Positions 42,469 to 52,900 of a stretch of 64,000 nt of DNA are shown in pieces (the first letter of the stretch is position 1; every line of letters begins with the position of its first letter). The stretch comes from Selaginella moellendorffii. Taxonomy: Eukaryota > Streptophyta > Lycopodiopsida > Selaginellales > Selaginellaceae. Made by a program: the position numbers and the translations under genes. The stretch spans positions 11,348 through 75,347 of the forward strand of contig NW_003314366.1 in assembly GCF_000143415.4 (NCBI RefSeq). Direction: 5' to 3'. The notes under the pieces were generated by a model. The model did not search any database. It saw nothing but the letters and a program-made list of their open reading frames with translations, and was not told the origin of the DNA.

Positions 42469-43299
42469 ATGTGGCAAATGCTGCGTGAAGAAAGATGCCC
42501 TTTCTGGGCAAATGCTGTAAGAGGCAGATGCCGAGCAGATGTATCTCAGGCTAGCAAAGGGGACAAACGAAAGCTAGCTATAAACATGACGGGATGCAAA
42601 TAGATTACTAGGCTGGTCCTACGAAAATCAAAAACCATAATTGAAAACATTGAAAATGCAAAAAGAAAGGTTTATAATATTTTTGAATTTTAAGCAACCA
42701 AAGGAATGTAAGTAGGGCATGTGTTTGTAAGTTTAAAAATGCCTCAACCACTTAAATTCCCAAGTAAATAAAGCTGTTTCTATTTTTGGTACAGGTAAAC
42801 TTTATAGCGTGTGGGCTCATGCAATTTTGAACCCAGAAATGCACCAAAAAATGCTCGACTAGCATTATTCTTTGAATGGCGTGTGGCCTTATGTCGAGCA
42901 TTATTCTTTGAATGGCGTGTGGCCTTATATTGCCATAAATGGACGTACACACACAGCATAATTATTCCTTTACACGTCGAATAATCTTGGCGCGGATCGC
43001 TGACATGGCATGGCAAAGTTCGAATCACTGACATGGCACAGCTGGATCGAGGCAAGGACATGATGTGACAAAGTTCAACCTCCGACAGCAAAGTCTAGAA
43101 GCTACTCAGTTTGAAATTTGTCAGAGGAATCATAAGATCTGGTTTGTCAGAGGATTTGATGTGACGTTCAAGCGTGTGTTATTTTTGAATTCTCGAACTC
43201 ATTCCTAGGTCTATCATTTTTGTGCGCCGTGTTCTTGGTTCCGCTGAGCGCAGTGAGCGCTGCTTGTGTAAGCGGCGTTGTGGGCTGTGGTTTATGCGT

Positions 43300-43445
43300 C
43301 TACGAGCGGTTGCGGCATTGCGAGCGCCATTGCGAGCGGCAGTTTATGCGAGTGGCAGTTTGTGCGAGCGGCGCTACGAGCAGTTGCGGTGTTGCGAGCG
43401 GCGCTACGAGTAGTTGCGGTGTTGCGAGCGGCACTGTCTTTGGTG
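43300..43445 (+). repeat. GCGAGCGGC / TTGCGGTGTTGCGAGCGGCGC tandem repeat
   Basis: A 30-bp unit GAGCAGTTGCGGTGTTGCGAGCGGCGCTAC in variant form repeats about twice after looser GCGAGCGGCAG units. It resembles the GCGAG repeat at 40,985-41,225 in base content, and the two bracket the central region. Confidence 0.7.
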
Positions 43446-43620
43446 TGGCTACCGCTTCCTCTTGATATTCGGCACTTGTGCTTCCTGGTATGTTCACCAT
43501 GGAATGGCTTAGGACCACATTTAGAAATGGCATGAGGCCACATGCCATCTTGGGCCCTTGCAATTTCATGGCTAGCGTATTGTCATGTATGTTTTTACTT
43601 GCCTGCAGCTGTGTGTATAT

Positions 43621-43820
43621 CAAGATGGCATGAGGCCTCATGCCATCTTTGGCCCCTACTAGCCTATTGCCATATTCCTTTTGCCTTGCTGCAATTGTAT
43701 ATATTTTTGTATGGGTGACTAGTCACGCACACAAAAATATATACAGTTGCAGCAAGGCAAAAGGAATATAGCAACAGGCTAGCAGGGGCCAAAGATAGCG
43801 TGAGGCCTCATGCCATTAGT
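43621..43820. repeat. 200-bp loopless fold-back built around palindrome units
   Basis: The arms 43,621-43,720 and 43,721-43,820 pair at roughly 90 of 100 positions around the centre GTGACT|AGTCAC. Each outer end is a full copy of the dispersed palindrome followed by TTTGGCCCC. A related single arm (palindrome, CTTGGGCCC, then GCTAGCGTATTG) lies at 43,527-43,600. It could act as a hairpin-RNA source or a MITE-like unit. Confidence 0.85.
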
Positions 43821-44001
43821 GCCACTAATGGCATGAGGGCTCATGCCAATTTTGTGAATGCGAAATTTCACGTGGGTGTCAATAGCATGTTTGAATAATG
43901 GCATGTGGCCTCATGCTATTGAGGTTGTTTGGTATGTTATGATTTAGGCCATTCTCCAATCATTTTTTGTATGGTCTTAACTTCTTTTCTGCACTTTCAG
44001 A

Positions 44002-47000
44002 ATGGCCTTCAGGGTTGGGGAAAAGGTTTACATTTTGAATGGTGGGAAGAGAGTTGCAAAAGGGACCCTTGTGTCTATGGATCGGAACTTTGTTATACAC
44101 TGTCAAAGGCTTGGGGAAGGCAATGCTGCTGTATCAGTAGAGACTGTCTTCGATGGGAATGTGGTCGCTATTGAACGAGGAGAGATGGTCGTCGGGGTAA
44201 ATGTTGTTGTTGCCTTGAAAAATCTTCAGAAGAAAGCAGATGTTGGGGACAGCGCAAGTGCGACGCATGTTCCCTCCGTGGATCTTAAGAACCGTGCTAC
44301 ATGGATTCAGGCAAAGGTGTTTCTAAACAACCCCGAGGGGGAGGTGGTAGCTGAGGGCTTAGCCACAGTTGTCGATCCAAGAGATGCGGTTGCTAATCAA
44401 GAATTGGGCTGGGATGATATTGGAGTTGCGATTTTAGAGGTTGTTGACACAGAAGAAAACAGTCTGACTATTGGAAGCATTGTGCGGTGGAAATTGAGGC
44501 ACTTAGTGTTTGAGAATGTGAAGGATTCACAATCAAACACCACTACAACTGATGACAGAACATCTCTTCATGGGAAAAGAAAGTACACCTTCCTAAAGCG
44601 CAGCCAAAGGGATCTGAGCAACGAACCGAAAAGGCAGAAAATGGCGATGGAGGTTCGAATGGTCTCGACAGTTGCTTGTTGCAAGAGGAGGTGCTGTCAA
44701 CATGCTGATTGGGATGCTATTGAAGAGGAGAGAGCAAGATACAAGACATTGTCCTGGAAGGCAGCTCGCAATTTTGTGTATGAGGCATTACGGTCATCTG
44801 TTGATGCTTCAGAACATCAGGTGGGGGGCATGGTCTTCCAGAGGGGTTTGGTCTGCATGAAGGCATGGAGAATCATTTATGGAGTCCCTCGAAGCACATT
44901 CTACAGAATCAAAACTGAGTTCGAGGAACAAAGGGTTCAACAGGTAGTCCATGGGAACGACGGTACGCACAAAACCAGGGGTCATGTTGTATATGGAGAG
45001 GCAATCTTCAAGAGGTTTGTCGAGACATGTAGCGAGCAGCAACCACATAAAACCCGCCTCTTGGAAGATGGAACACGAGACACCCAACGAGTTCTCCCTT
45101 CCATGTATACCAAGGGGGCCATATTGGAAGATGTGAATCGGGAACTCCAGAGTAATGGCTACAGGAAGCTGAGCCAATCTAGATTTAGTAGATTGTGGAG
45201 CAACAAGTTCAGGGATGTGAGTATAGGAAAGTACTCTAGCTTTTCAAAGTGTGACGAGTGCACTGCTATCAAAATGGCTTTGTCGAAGAATTCTTGCAGC
45301 GCTCAAGAGCGAGAGACGTTGGTTAGAAGGCGGCTCGACCACAACATCGAGCAGAGAAGCTGCAGGACTGCATATTATCATAACAGGATTCTCTCCATGG
45401 AGAGACCTGACTCTTACCTCTGCATCATCCACGACAAAATGGACCAGAAAAAGACGTGCTTACCTCGACTCAATCCTGCCCCCAAGGCAATCTCTTCATC
45501 CATGCAGCTGCCTGTGTCTCTGTTTGGCATAATCGCTCATGGGCATGGTGCCCAGAACTATGGGAACTTCTTTGTACCTCTATGGGGTGGCGGGGGTGCA
45601 AACATGATGATTGCGTCCCTAGCAAAACACTTAAGGTCTCTGCAAAGTGCGCAGACTGAGCTGAACGGCCAACCCTTGCATAAGGCCCTTGTCGATCGAA
45701 CCCCATACAGGGTTCAGCTGGAGGAGGAGCAAAGGCTTGCAGTATCGCGTGGGGCCCCATGCCATCCCAGTGAATATGTTGGCCGTCAGATTGTAGGGTT
45801 ATCATGTGAGGCCTCATGCCATTCCGACGAGGCTGGTCGCCCGGTGAATGCACAGCCTCATCCAAACGAAGCAGAATCTCAAGGAAGTTCTTGCGGCCGA
45901 TGTGGCCTTCCACCCCATTTTCTGCTCCAAACAGACAATGCTGGCAGTGAGAACAAAAACATGTACGTCTTTGCGTACTTGGCGATGCTTGTTGCCAAAG
46001 GCATATTTGAAACGGTTACACTTGGCTTTCTCATGGTTGGGCACACTCATGAAGACGTGGATGCCATGTTCAGTCACCTGGCAGAGTCCCTCCGGCGATC
46101 CAATGTCCTCACCCTCCCACAACTCTACGATGAATTCCAAAATTGCATCAAAGGCACTGTTGAAGCTGCACTTCTGACAGAGGTTCCAGACTTTAAGGGG
46201 TTTGTAAGAGGCTACATCAGGGACGGATCCGAAATGCTGATTGGCCACTCCAAGCCTCTTCAGTTTCATTTCAGCATGCGTGACGGTGCTCCAGTGATGA
46301 GGTACAAGATGAAAGAATGGGACACAGTGTGGCTGCCAGTGGACGGCATTGAACTCTTCAAGAGAGATCCCATAACTGGGGAACCTATGATTCCTCAGGG
46401 TTCCCCACGGCCGATGCACCCGGATGGACTCAAAGACCAGGAAAGTATAGTGGCCGGGATTAGACAGCATATTGCCTTCTGGAAGAGGGGGTTGGTGTTT
46501 GGTGGAGAATCCTATTTTCAGAGGTGCAAGCCTTTGCTCGAATACTGGGAGAAGATTATATCTGCTATCCAAAATGGGCCGGTTGTATATGAAGAATTGG
46601 AAGAGTCCTTTTGGCCAGAACCCAGAGCACCAGATAGTAGCGAAACAATGTCCTCTGGAAATGCAGTGACAGATAACGATGTTGAGGATCATTATTGTGG
46701 GCCGAGGAACAAGAAGCCGGATTCAGCATTCAATCCAGTACAGGTCTGCAAAGGAATGGTCGTGCTTGTCAGACCCAGTAATAAAAAACAAATGATATGG
46801 GTGGGGCGCTGCATCACTGATGCAGAGGAGGACGCGGAAACTAACTCCTTCAATGTAACTGTGGAGTGGTTCAAGCCAAGTTCCGGATATACGAAGGATT
46901 GCCTAGAAAAGAGATGGGTGTTGAATCCAAGGGATCCCAGCATGAGCATATTGGTGGATAATGTTGTGCATGGTTGGATGCGGAAGCAGAGTGCCACCAT

Positions 47001-47131
47001 CACCTTGCCAGACCATGCAAGAGATGCAGCAAGAGCATTCATAACCCGGGTTCAAGGTGAGATTCATTAATATTCCTTTACTAAGTTTCTAATGTATTTT
47101 ATTTCAAGGTGAACAATCCGAATCTGAATAA
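44002..47131 (+). CDS. DDE-type transposase candidate with DUF7869-like core
   Basis: The main frame is 44,002-47,056. A 52-nt GT-AG intron (47,057-47,108, with TTACTAAG inside) gives the ending RVQGEQSESE and stop at 47,129-47,131. Without splicing the stop is at 47,070. Two N-terminal segments (residues 5-55, VYILNGGKRVAKGTLVS, and 100-165, GEVVAEGLATVVDP) resemble the small domain of En/Spm Tnp1-type proteins. A Cys/His cluster near 228-237 (CCKRRCCQH) and a helical part follow. The core has HDKMDQ (D478, D481), LQTDNAGSENKN (D645) and GHTHEDVDAMF (E684, D685, D687), the pattern of the DUF7869 family, probably an RNase H-fold nuclease. Two dispersed palindromes lie in frame at 45,744-45,765 and 45,801-45,822, encoding a Cys/His-rich linker. 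Confidence 0.7.
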
Positions 47132-47744
47132 GAGGAGGCGTGATGGCATGTGGCCTTACGCCATTCCTAGGTGAGATGATACAAATAACAAGTATAAATT
47201 CTTAGTTGTTCTAGCAAATCTTAAGGTGAACAAGCCGAATATGAATTCATCGGATTGTTATAACAAATTGCGAGGTGATGGCATGAGGCGATACGCCATT
47301 TGAGAGTGGTAGCCATTCCTATATGAGGTGAGTGAAATATTTATTAGAAATACCTCATTCAATTGTGCACTTCTAAGTCTTGGTCCACTCAGTACTGTTT
47401 GCATGTTTTTATTTTAATTCTTTATCTAAAATGTTATTTAGCATGTGGCTTCATGCCATTGCTCTCCACAATCATGCATTGAATTTTTCTATCCTTGCAT
47501 AATACTTCTCCATATATATAGCATGTGCGCACATGTGATATGGTTCATTAGGCCTGATATAGTGTGTGAGGTAAAACAAAGATGATGTGACATATGCATT
47601 TACCAATCACACGTGCATAAATCTAATAATATGGCGTGTGGCCCATATTATTAGATTTATTGTACCATCATTCCCTTGCAGCGTGTGTGTTGGTTTCCTT
47701 TTATAACACAACGAACTCCATATTTTAGGGTGAAGAGCGTTCTC
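47132..47744. other. Non-coding region with palindromes and a duplicated terminal exon
   Basis: Five palindrome copies lie here. AAGGTGAACAAGCCGAATATGAA at 47,224-47,246 (two overlapping parts) repeats the transposase terminal exon at 47,106-47,131. A TTTTAG acceptor-like site at 47,728 precedes the next ORF. Confidence 0.5.
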
Positions 47745-48002
47745 ATGGCAAGCACAAAATCTGTAAGTGAGGCAGAAAAGGAGACGGAGAAGGAGATAGG
47801 TGAAGATGTAGAATATATAAGTCTTCCAAACTCCCCGTACTATACTCCAGGTGATCATTTTTCTGAACAAACGGCAACATTAACAACTATCGAGAACGCC
47901 CCAGTAACGTCAGAGACAACAATCCAAAGCAAAACAACTGACCCGGAGAAGGATGATAGTACCGCTGAGAGTACCAAAAAGGAGGTGTCCACTAGCGCTT
48001 AG
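47745..48002 (+). CDS. Small acidic ORF of unknown function
   Basis: The ATG at 47,745 opens an 85-residue frame rich in Glu, Thr and Ser (KETEKEIGEDVEYI; STKKEVSTSA at the end) with no hydrophobic segment. A longer frame reaches back to 47,676, but an intron acceptor-like TATTTTAG at 47,722-47,729 suggests that the part before it is non-coding. A palindrome starts 8 nt after the stop. Reality as a gene is uncertain; position and orientation place it downstream of the transposase candidate. Confidence 0.35.
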   Translation: MASTKSVSEAEKETEKEIGEDVEYISLPNSPYYTPGDHFSEQTATLTTIENAPVTSETTIQSKTTDPEKDDSTAESTKKEVSTSA

Positions 48003-48634
48003 GCTTATAATGGCGTGTGCCCTCATGCCATTTACTTGATCACCAAATACCTTTTTCCCTTTGCACTAGTATATCTTAATACCGGTCTGAGAAATAGAAT
48101 GGCATGTGCCCTCAGGACTTTTACTAAATCACCTTTGAAAGGCAAGCCTCTATGTCGTAAAAAAAAGGTACTAGAGAAATTCCTTAATAATATGAATGCT
48201 ATTTAGTTTCATGAAAATACACTAAGGGTCAAATGAGTTAAACGACTTCTCCAGACTAGCAATGCCTCTTGCTACACCTTCACAATTAGATTCGTTAGAA
48301 AAAGATAACATTGAATAATATCTAAATGTTCTCACCATTAAGTTATATGTCTAGCTAATAGGAATGACGTTCATCTTGGAAAGCTCACCACACGCTCAAT
48401 GAACAAACAAATAGTGTGTGCGTGCATGCCATCGCTCTTCTTTAGCTTCAGATTCGGCTTGTTCACCTTGACAATGAGATTTATTATACAACCAGATGGA
48501 CTCAGTCTGGACACAAAGTCACCGCGCTAGTCACCATGCCCCAGATATGTCTAGCCCCTGGACAAAAAACATATAATTTCACGTCATTTTCAAATACTTG
48601 AAAATTTGTACCTAGTCCCATTTTACTGAATAAA
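48003..48634. other. Right subterminal non-coding region
   Basis: No gene is seen. It holds palindrome copies at 48,010, 48,099 and about 48,414. An inverted copy of the terminal-exon sequence lies at 48,445-48,470 (TCAGATTCGGCTTGTTCACC). ATTTTACTGAATAAATCCCA lies next to the right TIR. Confidence 0.5.
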
Positions 48635-48658
48635 TCCCACTTTAACGAAATAGAGCTT
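48635..48658 (-). repeat. Right terminal inverted repeat
   Basis: Perfect inverted partner of 34,830-34,853. The next base begins TCTGTCAGTCCCCACTAAG, which is LARD-B LTR sequence. Confidence 0.85.
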
Positions 48659-49353
48659 TCTGTCAGTCCCCACTAAGTCCCTTTCTGCCCCTGGCCGTGT
48701 TTGCCAACACTGCCACTGGATCGAGACCCACAGGCCCGACCACTAAGTCCCACGGTCCTCTGGGACTTCCTCACCACACGAGTGTGTCCTTGGTCACTAC
48801 CCCAGAGGACTGCTCCTCTTCCTTTCCACAGTCTGGGCCTTTGGGACAACATTTCGGAACACCGTGGCCTTACACGAGCCACCTGGGTACTCTCCTCGCC
48901 TTCTGCCCTTGGGTGCTCTAGCCATGGGCTTAGAGCGGGTTCCATTGAGCCACACCAGGTATCCAAGTAGGTAGTGCCACCCACACTTGGACTGGGAGCA
49001 TCGGCCAGTCGATCTCCCGGGGGAACTAGAGCCGGCTCTTGAACACTTCACCAAGCTACCCCGCTTGTCGGTCTGTGTTCACTCTAGTCTTGGACTTCCC
49101 AGTGGGCAGCTCATCACCCAACACTGGGTCCGGCCTTCCTGGGCCAAACTGGCCTTTCCTGGCCAAACTGGCTCCACTGCAGTCCTCCCCCTACTATACT
49201 TTTGGAGCTCACCAAACCCCCCAGGGTCTGGGAGACGAACGCTTTGGGCTTTCACCCTCTCAGACTCGAACTCGGACTCGGACTTGGACTCGGACTCGGA
49301 CTCGGACTCGGACTCGGACTCGGCCTCGGCCTCGGTCTCGGTCTCGGTCCCGA

Positions 49354-49391
<38 letters not shown>

Positions 49392-49960
49392 CCGGTCTCG
49401 GTCTCGACTTCGGACTCCATCTCGGGTCCATCTCGGACTCCATCTCGGACTCCATCTTGGACTCCATCTCGGACTCCATCTCGGGTCCATCTCGGACTCC
49501 ATCTCGGACTCCATCTCGGGTCCATCTCGGACTCCATCTCGAGTCCATCTCGGACTCCATCTCGGACTCCATTTCGGGTCCATCTCGGGTCCACCTCGGA
49601 CTCCATCTCGGACTCCATCTCGGACTCCATCTCAGGTCCATCTCGGACTCCATCTCGGGTCCATCTCGGACTCCATCTCGGGTCCATCTCGGACTCCATC
49701 TCGGACTCCATTTCGGGTCCATCTCGGACACTTCCACGTGTCATGTGTTGGTCCTTTTGGGTCCCTTTTTGGAGCCTCGCTTTTTGCTCACTTCGTGCTC
49801 GTTCCTCGAGCACTTCGTTGGGAGTTCCACTCCCGCTCTTGACTTTTCAAGTCGGAGCTTTTGGTCCAAACGTGTTACGCTCGTTTGGCTCTCGCTTCGG
49901 CCACTACCACGTGGCGCCCTTCCGGCTCCACTTTGGGGCCTAGGGATTTTGTGTCTCACA
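48659..49960 (-). repeat. LARD-B LTR2, right copy, truncated
   Basis: Mirror of 9,817-11,071 (sum 59,730 to 59,777, the shift arising in the hexamer array). The last 400 bp of the LTR, its primer site and the adjoining chromovirus LTR are missing where the giant transposon starts. The array spans 49,263-49,730. Confidence 0.8.
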
Positions 49961-52900
49961 ACTCCACCACCCATAGACGAAGTTCGATGTCCTCATCGAA
50001 CGGTAAACCGTTTTGTAAAGTAACACTCGCATGTGTTGCCATTTCCATCCTTGGCACCTAGCCAATATTTGTCAATGGTTTGACATTGAAGGCTCACCAT
50101 GCCTTCTCCATATTCGTCAATGGTGTGACATTGAAGGCTCACCATGCCTTTTGCATATGCCTCAATGGTTTGACACCAAAGGCTCACCATGCCTTGCCTA
50201 TCCTCTAAGGAGGGTAGTCTCTCCAACTTAGAGACTGATTGGACCACATGTAGTGGTTCTTTCCTTTTATTGGTTTAGTTCTCGCTAAACCTCTTAGAGA
50301 TCCTTTTTTAAGTCAATCCCACTACTCCTTCTCGAGTAGTCTCAATTTCCATCCATTGAACATTTGCACCTTGGAACTTTTACTCTTTTGACTTTTGGAA
50401 GTCAATTTCCTAGGTGTCTCCAACACCTTGCATTGCACAGATTGTGCAACTCCACTTCCCCATCCTAGGAAGCTTATTACTTGAGGGCACCATCATCCTC
50501 TCTTCTATTTCGTGCCACCTTGGGCACTAAGTTCCATTTATCATACTTTGTGCTAGGGCTGTCCATCGCCCTATCATTTGGCTACCTTACCGCTCCCTCC
50601 CATGGAGCTTCCACTTTCGCCAAATCAGAGCAATTCGGAATTCATCCTTGGAAACACACTTCCTTTTCCGGAATTTGTTAGCGTCCAACACATTAGTGTT
50701 CCTCGCCTAACTTTGTCACTTGGATTCCTTCCAAGGGATTCCACGGCCCTATCTTGGCCACCCATCTTTTGCTCCTATCCGTTGATTGTTGCACCAAGCA
50801 ACATCGAATCTCTACCTCCCTCCTTGAGGTATTCTTTTGATTCCATAGCAAAGGCTCTGCTTTGCCAAGACTAGGGTGTTCGCCCCTAGTAAGTCTCTTT
50901 AGCATCTTCTGTTGTGGGCTCTATCCACGGCCCAACTTTGTGACCCTCCCATGGGTCTCTTTAAAGACTACTTTCCTTGGACACACTATGCCATCGCAAT
51001 GACATAGCTCATTTCCCTAGGGTGCTTTTCCCACTTGGTCACCTTGACCAAGCCACACCATCATTAATAGTTCAAATCAACACTTTGAACTAGGAACCTT
51101 ATTCCTTAACCCAAACAAGGACCTTGTCCTTATTTAGCCACAAGATCACCTAGTGATCTCACCTCGGCACCTTAACAGGTTTGCCAATAGGTACTAGGTC
51201 TTCCAGACCTTTAATTGGTTAACTACAACCCCGGGGGCATCCCCCACACTTGGCGGTGCGCCCAAGCCAGCCCTTTCGGCCAAGGGTCCATAGCAACTGA
51301 GATTAGGTGTTCCCATCTCACTCACCACGTCCTTGGTGCCACTTGCACCAAAGCGTTCAAGTTAGATATGCCGAGCTTTCACACTAAGCAATCTAACCAT
51401 GCATCACGACTCCGAGGCATCCCTCGCTTGGCGGTGTGCCCAAACCAGTCTCCCCACTGAGAGTCCATGACCACCGAAATATGAGTGTCCTCATATTCCA
51501 AACCATCACCACGCCCTAGTGATTTGGGACTCGAACCCAAGCACTAGAGGGTCGGGACTCGAACCCAACCTCTGTATATGCATCTACGGACGGCATCACA
51601 CAAGATGCCTGGCGTGACTCCCCACGCCGGTGCACCAACTTTTATTTAAAGCGCGCTACAAATCACAACTTAGGAACCTAGTTCCCCCGCACTGCCAAGT
51701 CCTCTCACTTGGCAAGCCTGTGATCATGCATGGACTCCTCCATGCTTGGCCCCATGGCCCACCCTTTTTGAAGTTATCACCTTCAATTAGGGTATTTGTT
51801 CCCCTGACTTGCCAATCTCGCTTGGCAAGTCCTCCGACCACTGTAGCATGGTTCCTGCATAAGCGTGAAAGTCCTTGACCATCGACTTTCGTTCAAAGCC
51901 CTCTCTTTGAACACTCAGGAACTACTTCCCTAACCTTGATAGCCTTGCCTCATGGCAAGCTTCAAGACCACGCTTCTGCTGCGCCACTCTGATTTCGCGC
52001 GTTCCATGAACCATTTACACTTGGCCTTTCTAGGTACTAAGCTACCTAGAATCGTCTTTGGGAACCTTGAAGGAACTCTGTCCCTCAGCTTGCTAAGGCC
52101 TCCCTTTTTGCAAGCCTTCCAAATGCCACATAGTCTAACATGGACAATTCCATAACTTAGACTCTCCATGGCATCACGGTTGCTAGCGGCAACACCCTCG
52201 AGCCCCCACTTGATTCTCCACTCCCAGCTGGCATAACCAACCTTGGTTATGCCCTTCGATTTCTATGGTTCAGTTCCATCCCAATACTACTTGCCTTTTG
52301 GCCCCATATGTTTCCTTTGGTTATTCTCCTCCAGACCAGGAGGATAGCTTTGCACTTTCTATCATGCCTTAGCAAGTATTCTTAGGGATGAACCTACCCA
52401 ATAGCCCAGGGAGTGGTTCCTCAATCCGGGTATGCTCACCTTATAGTCCCACACACTGGGATTACATTGTTGCTTATGGGCCTTTACATGCCCATCACTA
52501 GCCTTGCCAAAATTCCATTTTTGGCTTTGTCCAACTCGGGTAGACAGTCCTCTCTTGTCTCCGCAACCTTGGACATTTGGATAGCACCTTCTATCCATCA
52601 TTCGTTAGGGACTTAGTCCCTTGGGCTTTATCCATTGCCCTTGCGACATCAAACACCACCTTCTAGTGTTCTAGAGCGTTCGGGTGTCCCAATGATGGCT
52701 TTCTTGACAATGAGTATTTCCTTTTATGACATTGACTTACTATATCGCAACATAAGCAACTTATCCCCCGTAAAGGTATATCCGACTTCCCTATGCTAGA
52801 AGTCTTAGGTAGCTACCTTCTACCCGTTTAACCAGTTATTTTGCACCTTTTGCTTAGTTGCCTCATAGTTGTCAAGTCCTACAACTCATTGTTTGGTGCT

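Larger units (their letters stand above)
40615..44001. other. Central non-coding region between divergent gene blocks
   Basis: No credible gene lies in this 3.4 kb. It holds about 15 copies of the dispersed palindrome, three copies of a longer unit containing AAACTTTATAGCGTGTGGGCTC with following AATTTTGAACCCA (41,560, 41,855, 42,795), two copies of a GCAAATGCTG...GAGGCAGATGCCGAGCA unit (41,765 and 42,500), GCGAG-rich low-complexity DNA, a telomere-like tract and a 200-bp fold-back. It probably contains the promoters of both gene blocks. Confidence 0.6.
34933..48434. repeat. Dispersed 22-24 bp palindrome family (about 30 copies)
   Basis: The consensus is ATGGCRTGWGGCCTCATGCCAT. Good copies start near 35,202, 36,279, 36,355, 37,591, 37,782, 37,923, 39,395, 40,649, 40,708, 40,785, 41,567, 41,701, 41,860, 41,940, 42,803, 42,911, 43,527, 43,624, 43,795, 43,827, 43,899, 45,744, 45,801, 47,142, 47,278, 47,442, 48,010 and 48,099; weaker ones are near 34,933, 42,876, 47,520, 47,632 and 48,414. 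Changes are often compensated between the two halves (ATAGC paired with less perfect GCAAT; GCGTG with CACGC), so symmetry seems to matter. None was noticed outside the transposon. Possible roles are transposase binding sites, RNA hairpins or a very small mobile palindrome. Confidence 0.85.
34830..48658. mobile_element. 13.8 kb terminal-inverted-repeat DNA transposon candidate
   Basis: The 24-bp ends are perfect inverted repeats. Inside are a transposase-like gene (plus), a small acidic ORF (plus), a multi-exon ParB-like/FCP1-like gene (minus) and about 30 copies of a palindrome not seen in the flanks. The region has no partner in the left arm, so it is an insertion into, or a fusion with, the right arm. 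The flanks differ (chromovirus zinc-knuckle on the left, LARD-B LTR on the right) and I find no target-site duplication, so flanking DNA was lost or rearranged. Its low GC and single-copy-like genes contrast with the neighbouring LTR nests. The superfamily is uncertain. Confidence 0.75.

Noticed and set aside
47676-47744. N-terminal extension of the small acidic ORF
   Set aside because: It crosses a probable intron acceptor (TATTTTAG) and the residues do not resemble the acidic body; the ATG at 47,745 is preferred.
34933-48434. CRISPR array or rho-independent terminators for the dispersed palindromes
   Set aside because: Spacing is irregular, copies occur in introns and coding DNA, and there is no T-tract; the context is eukaryotic.
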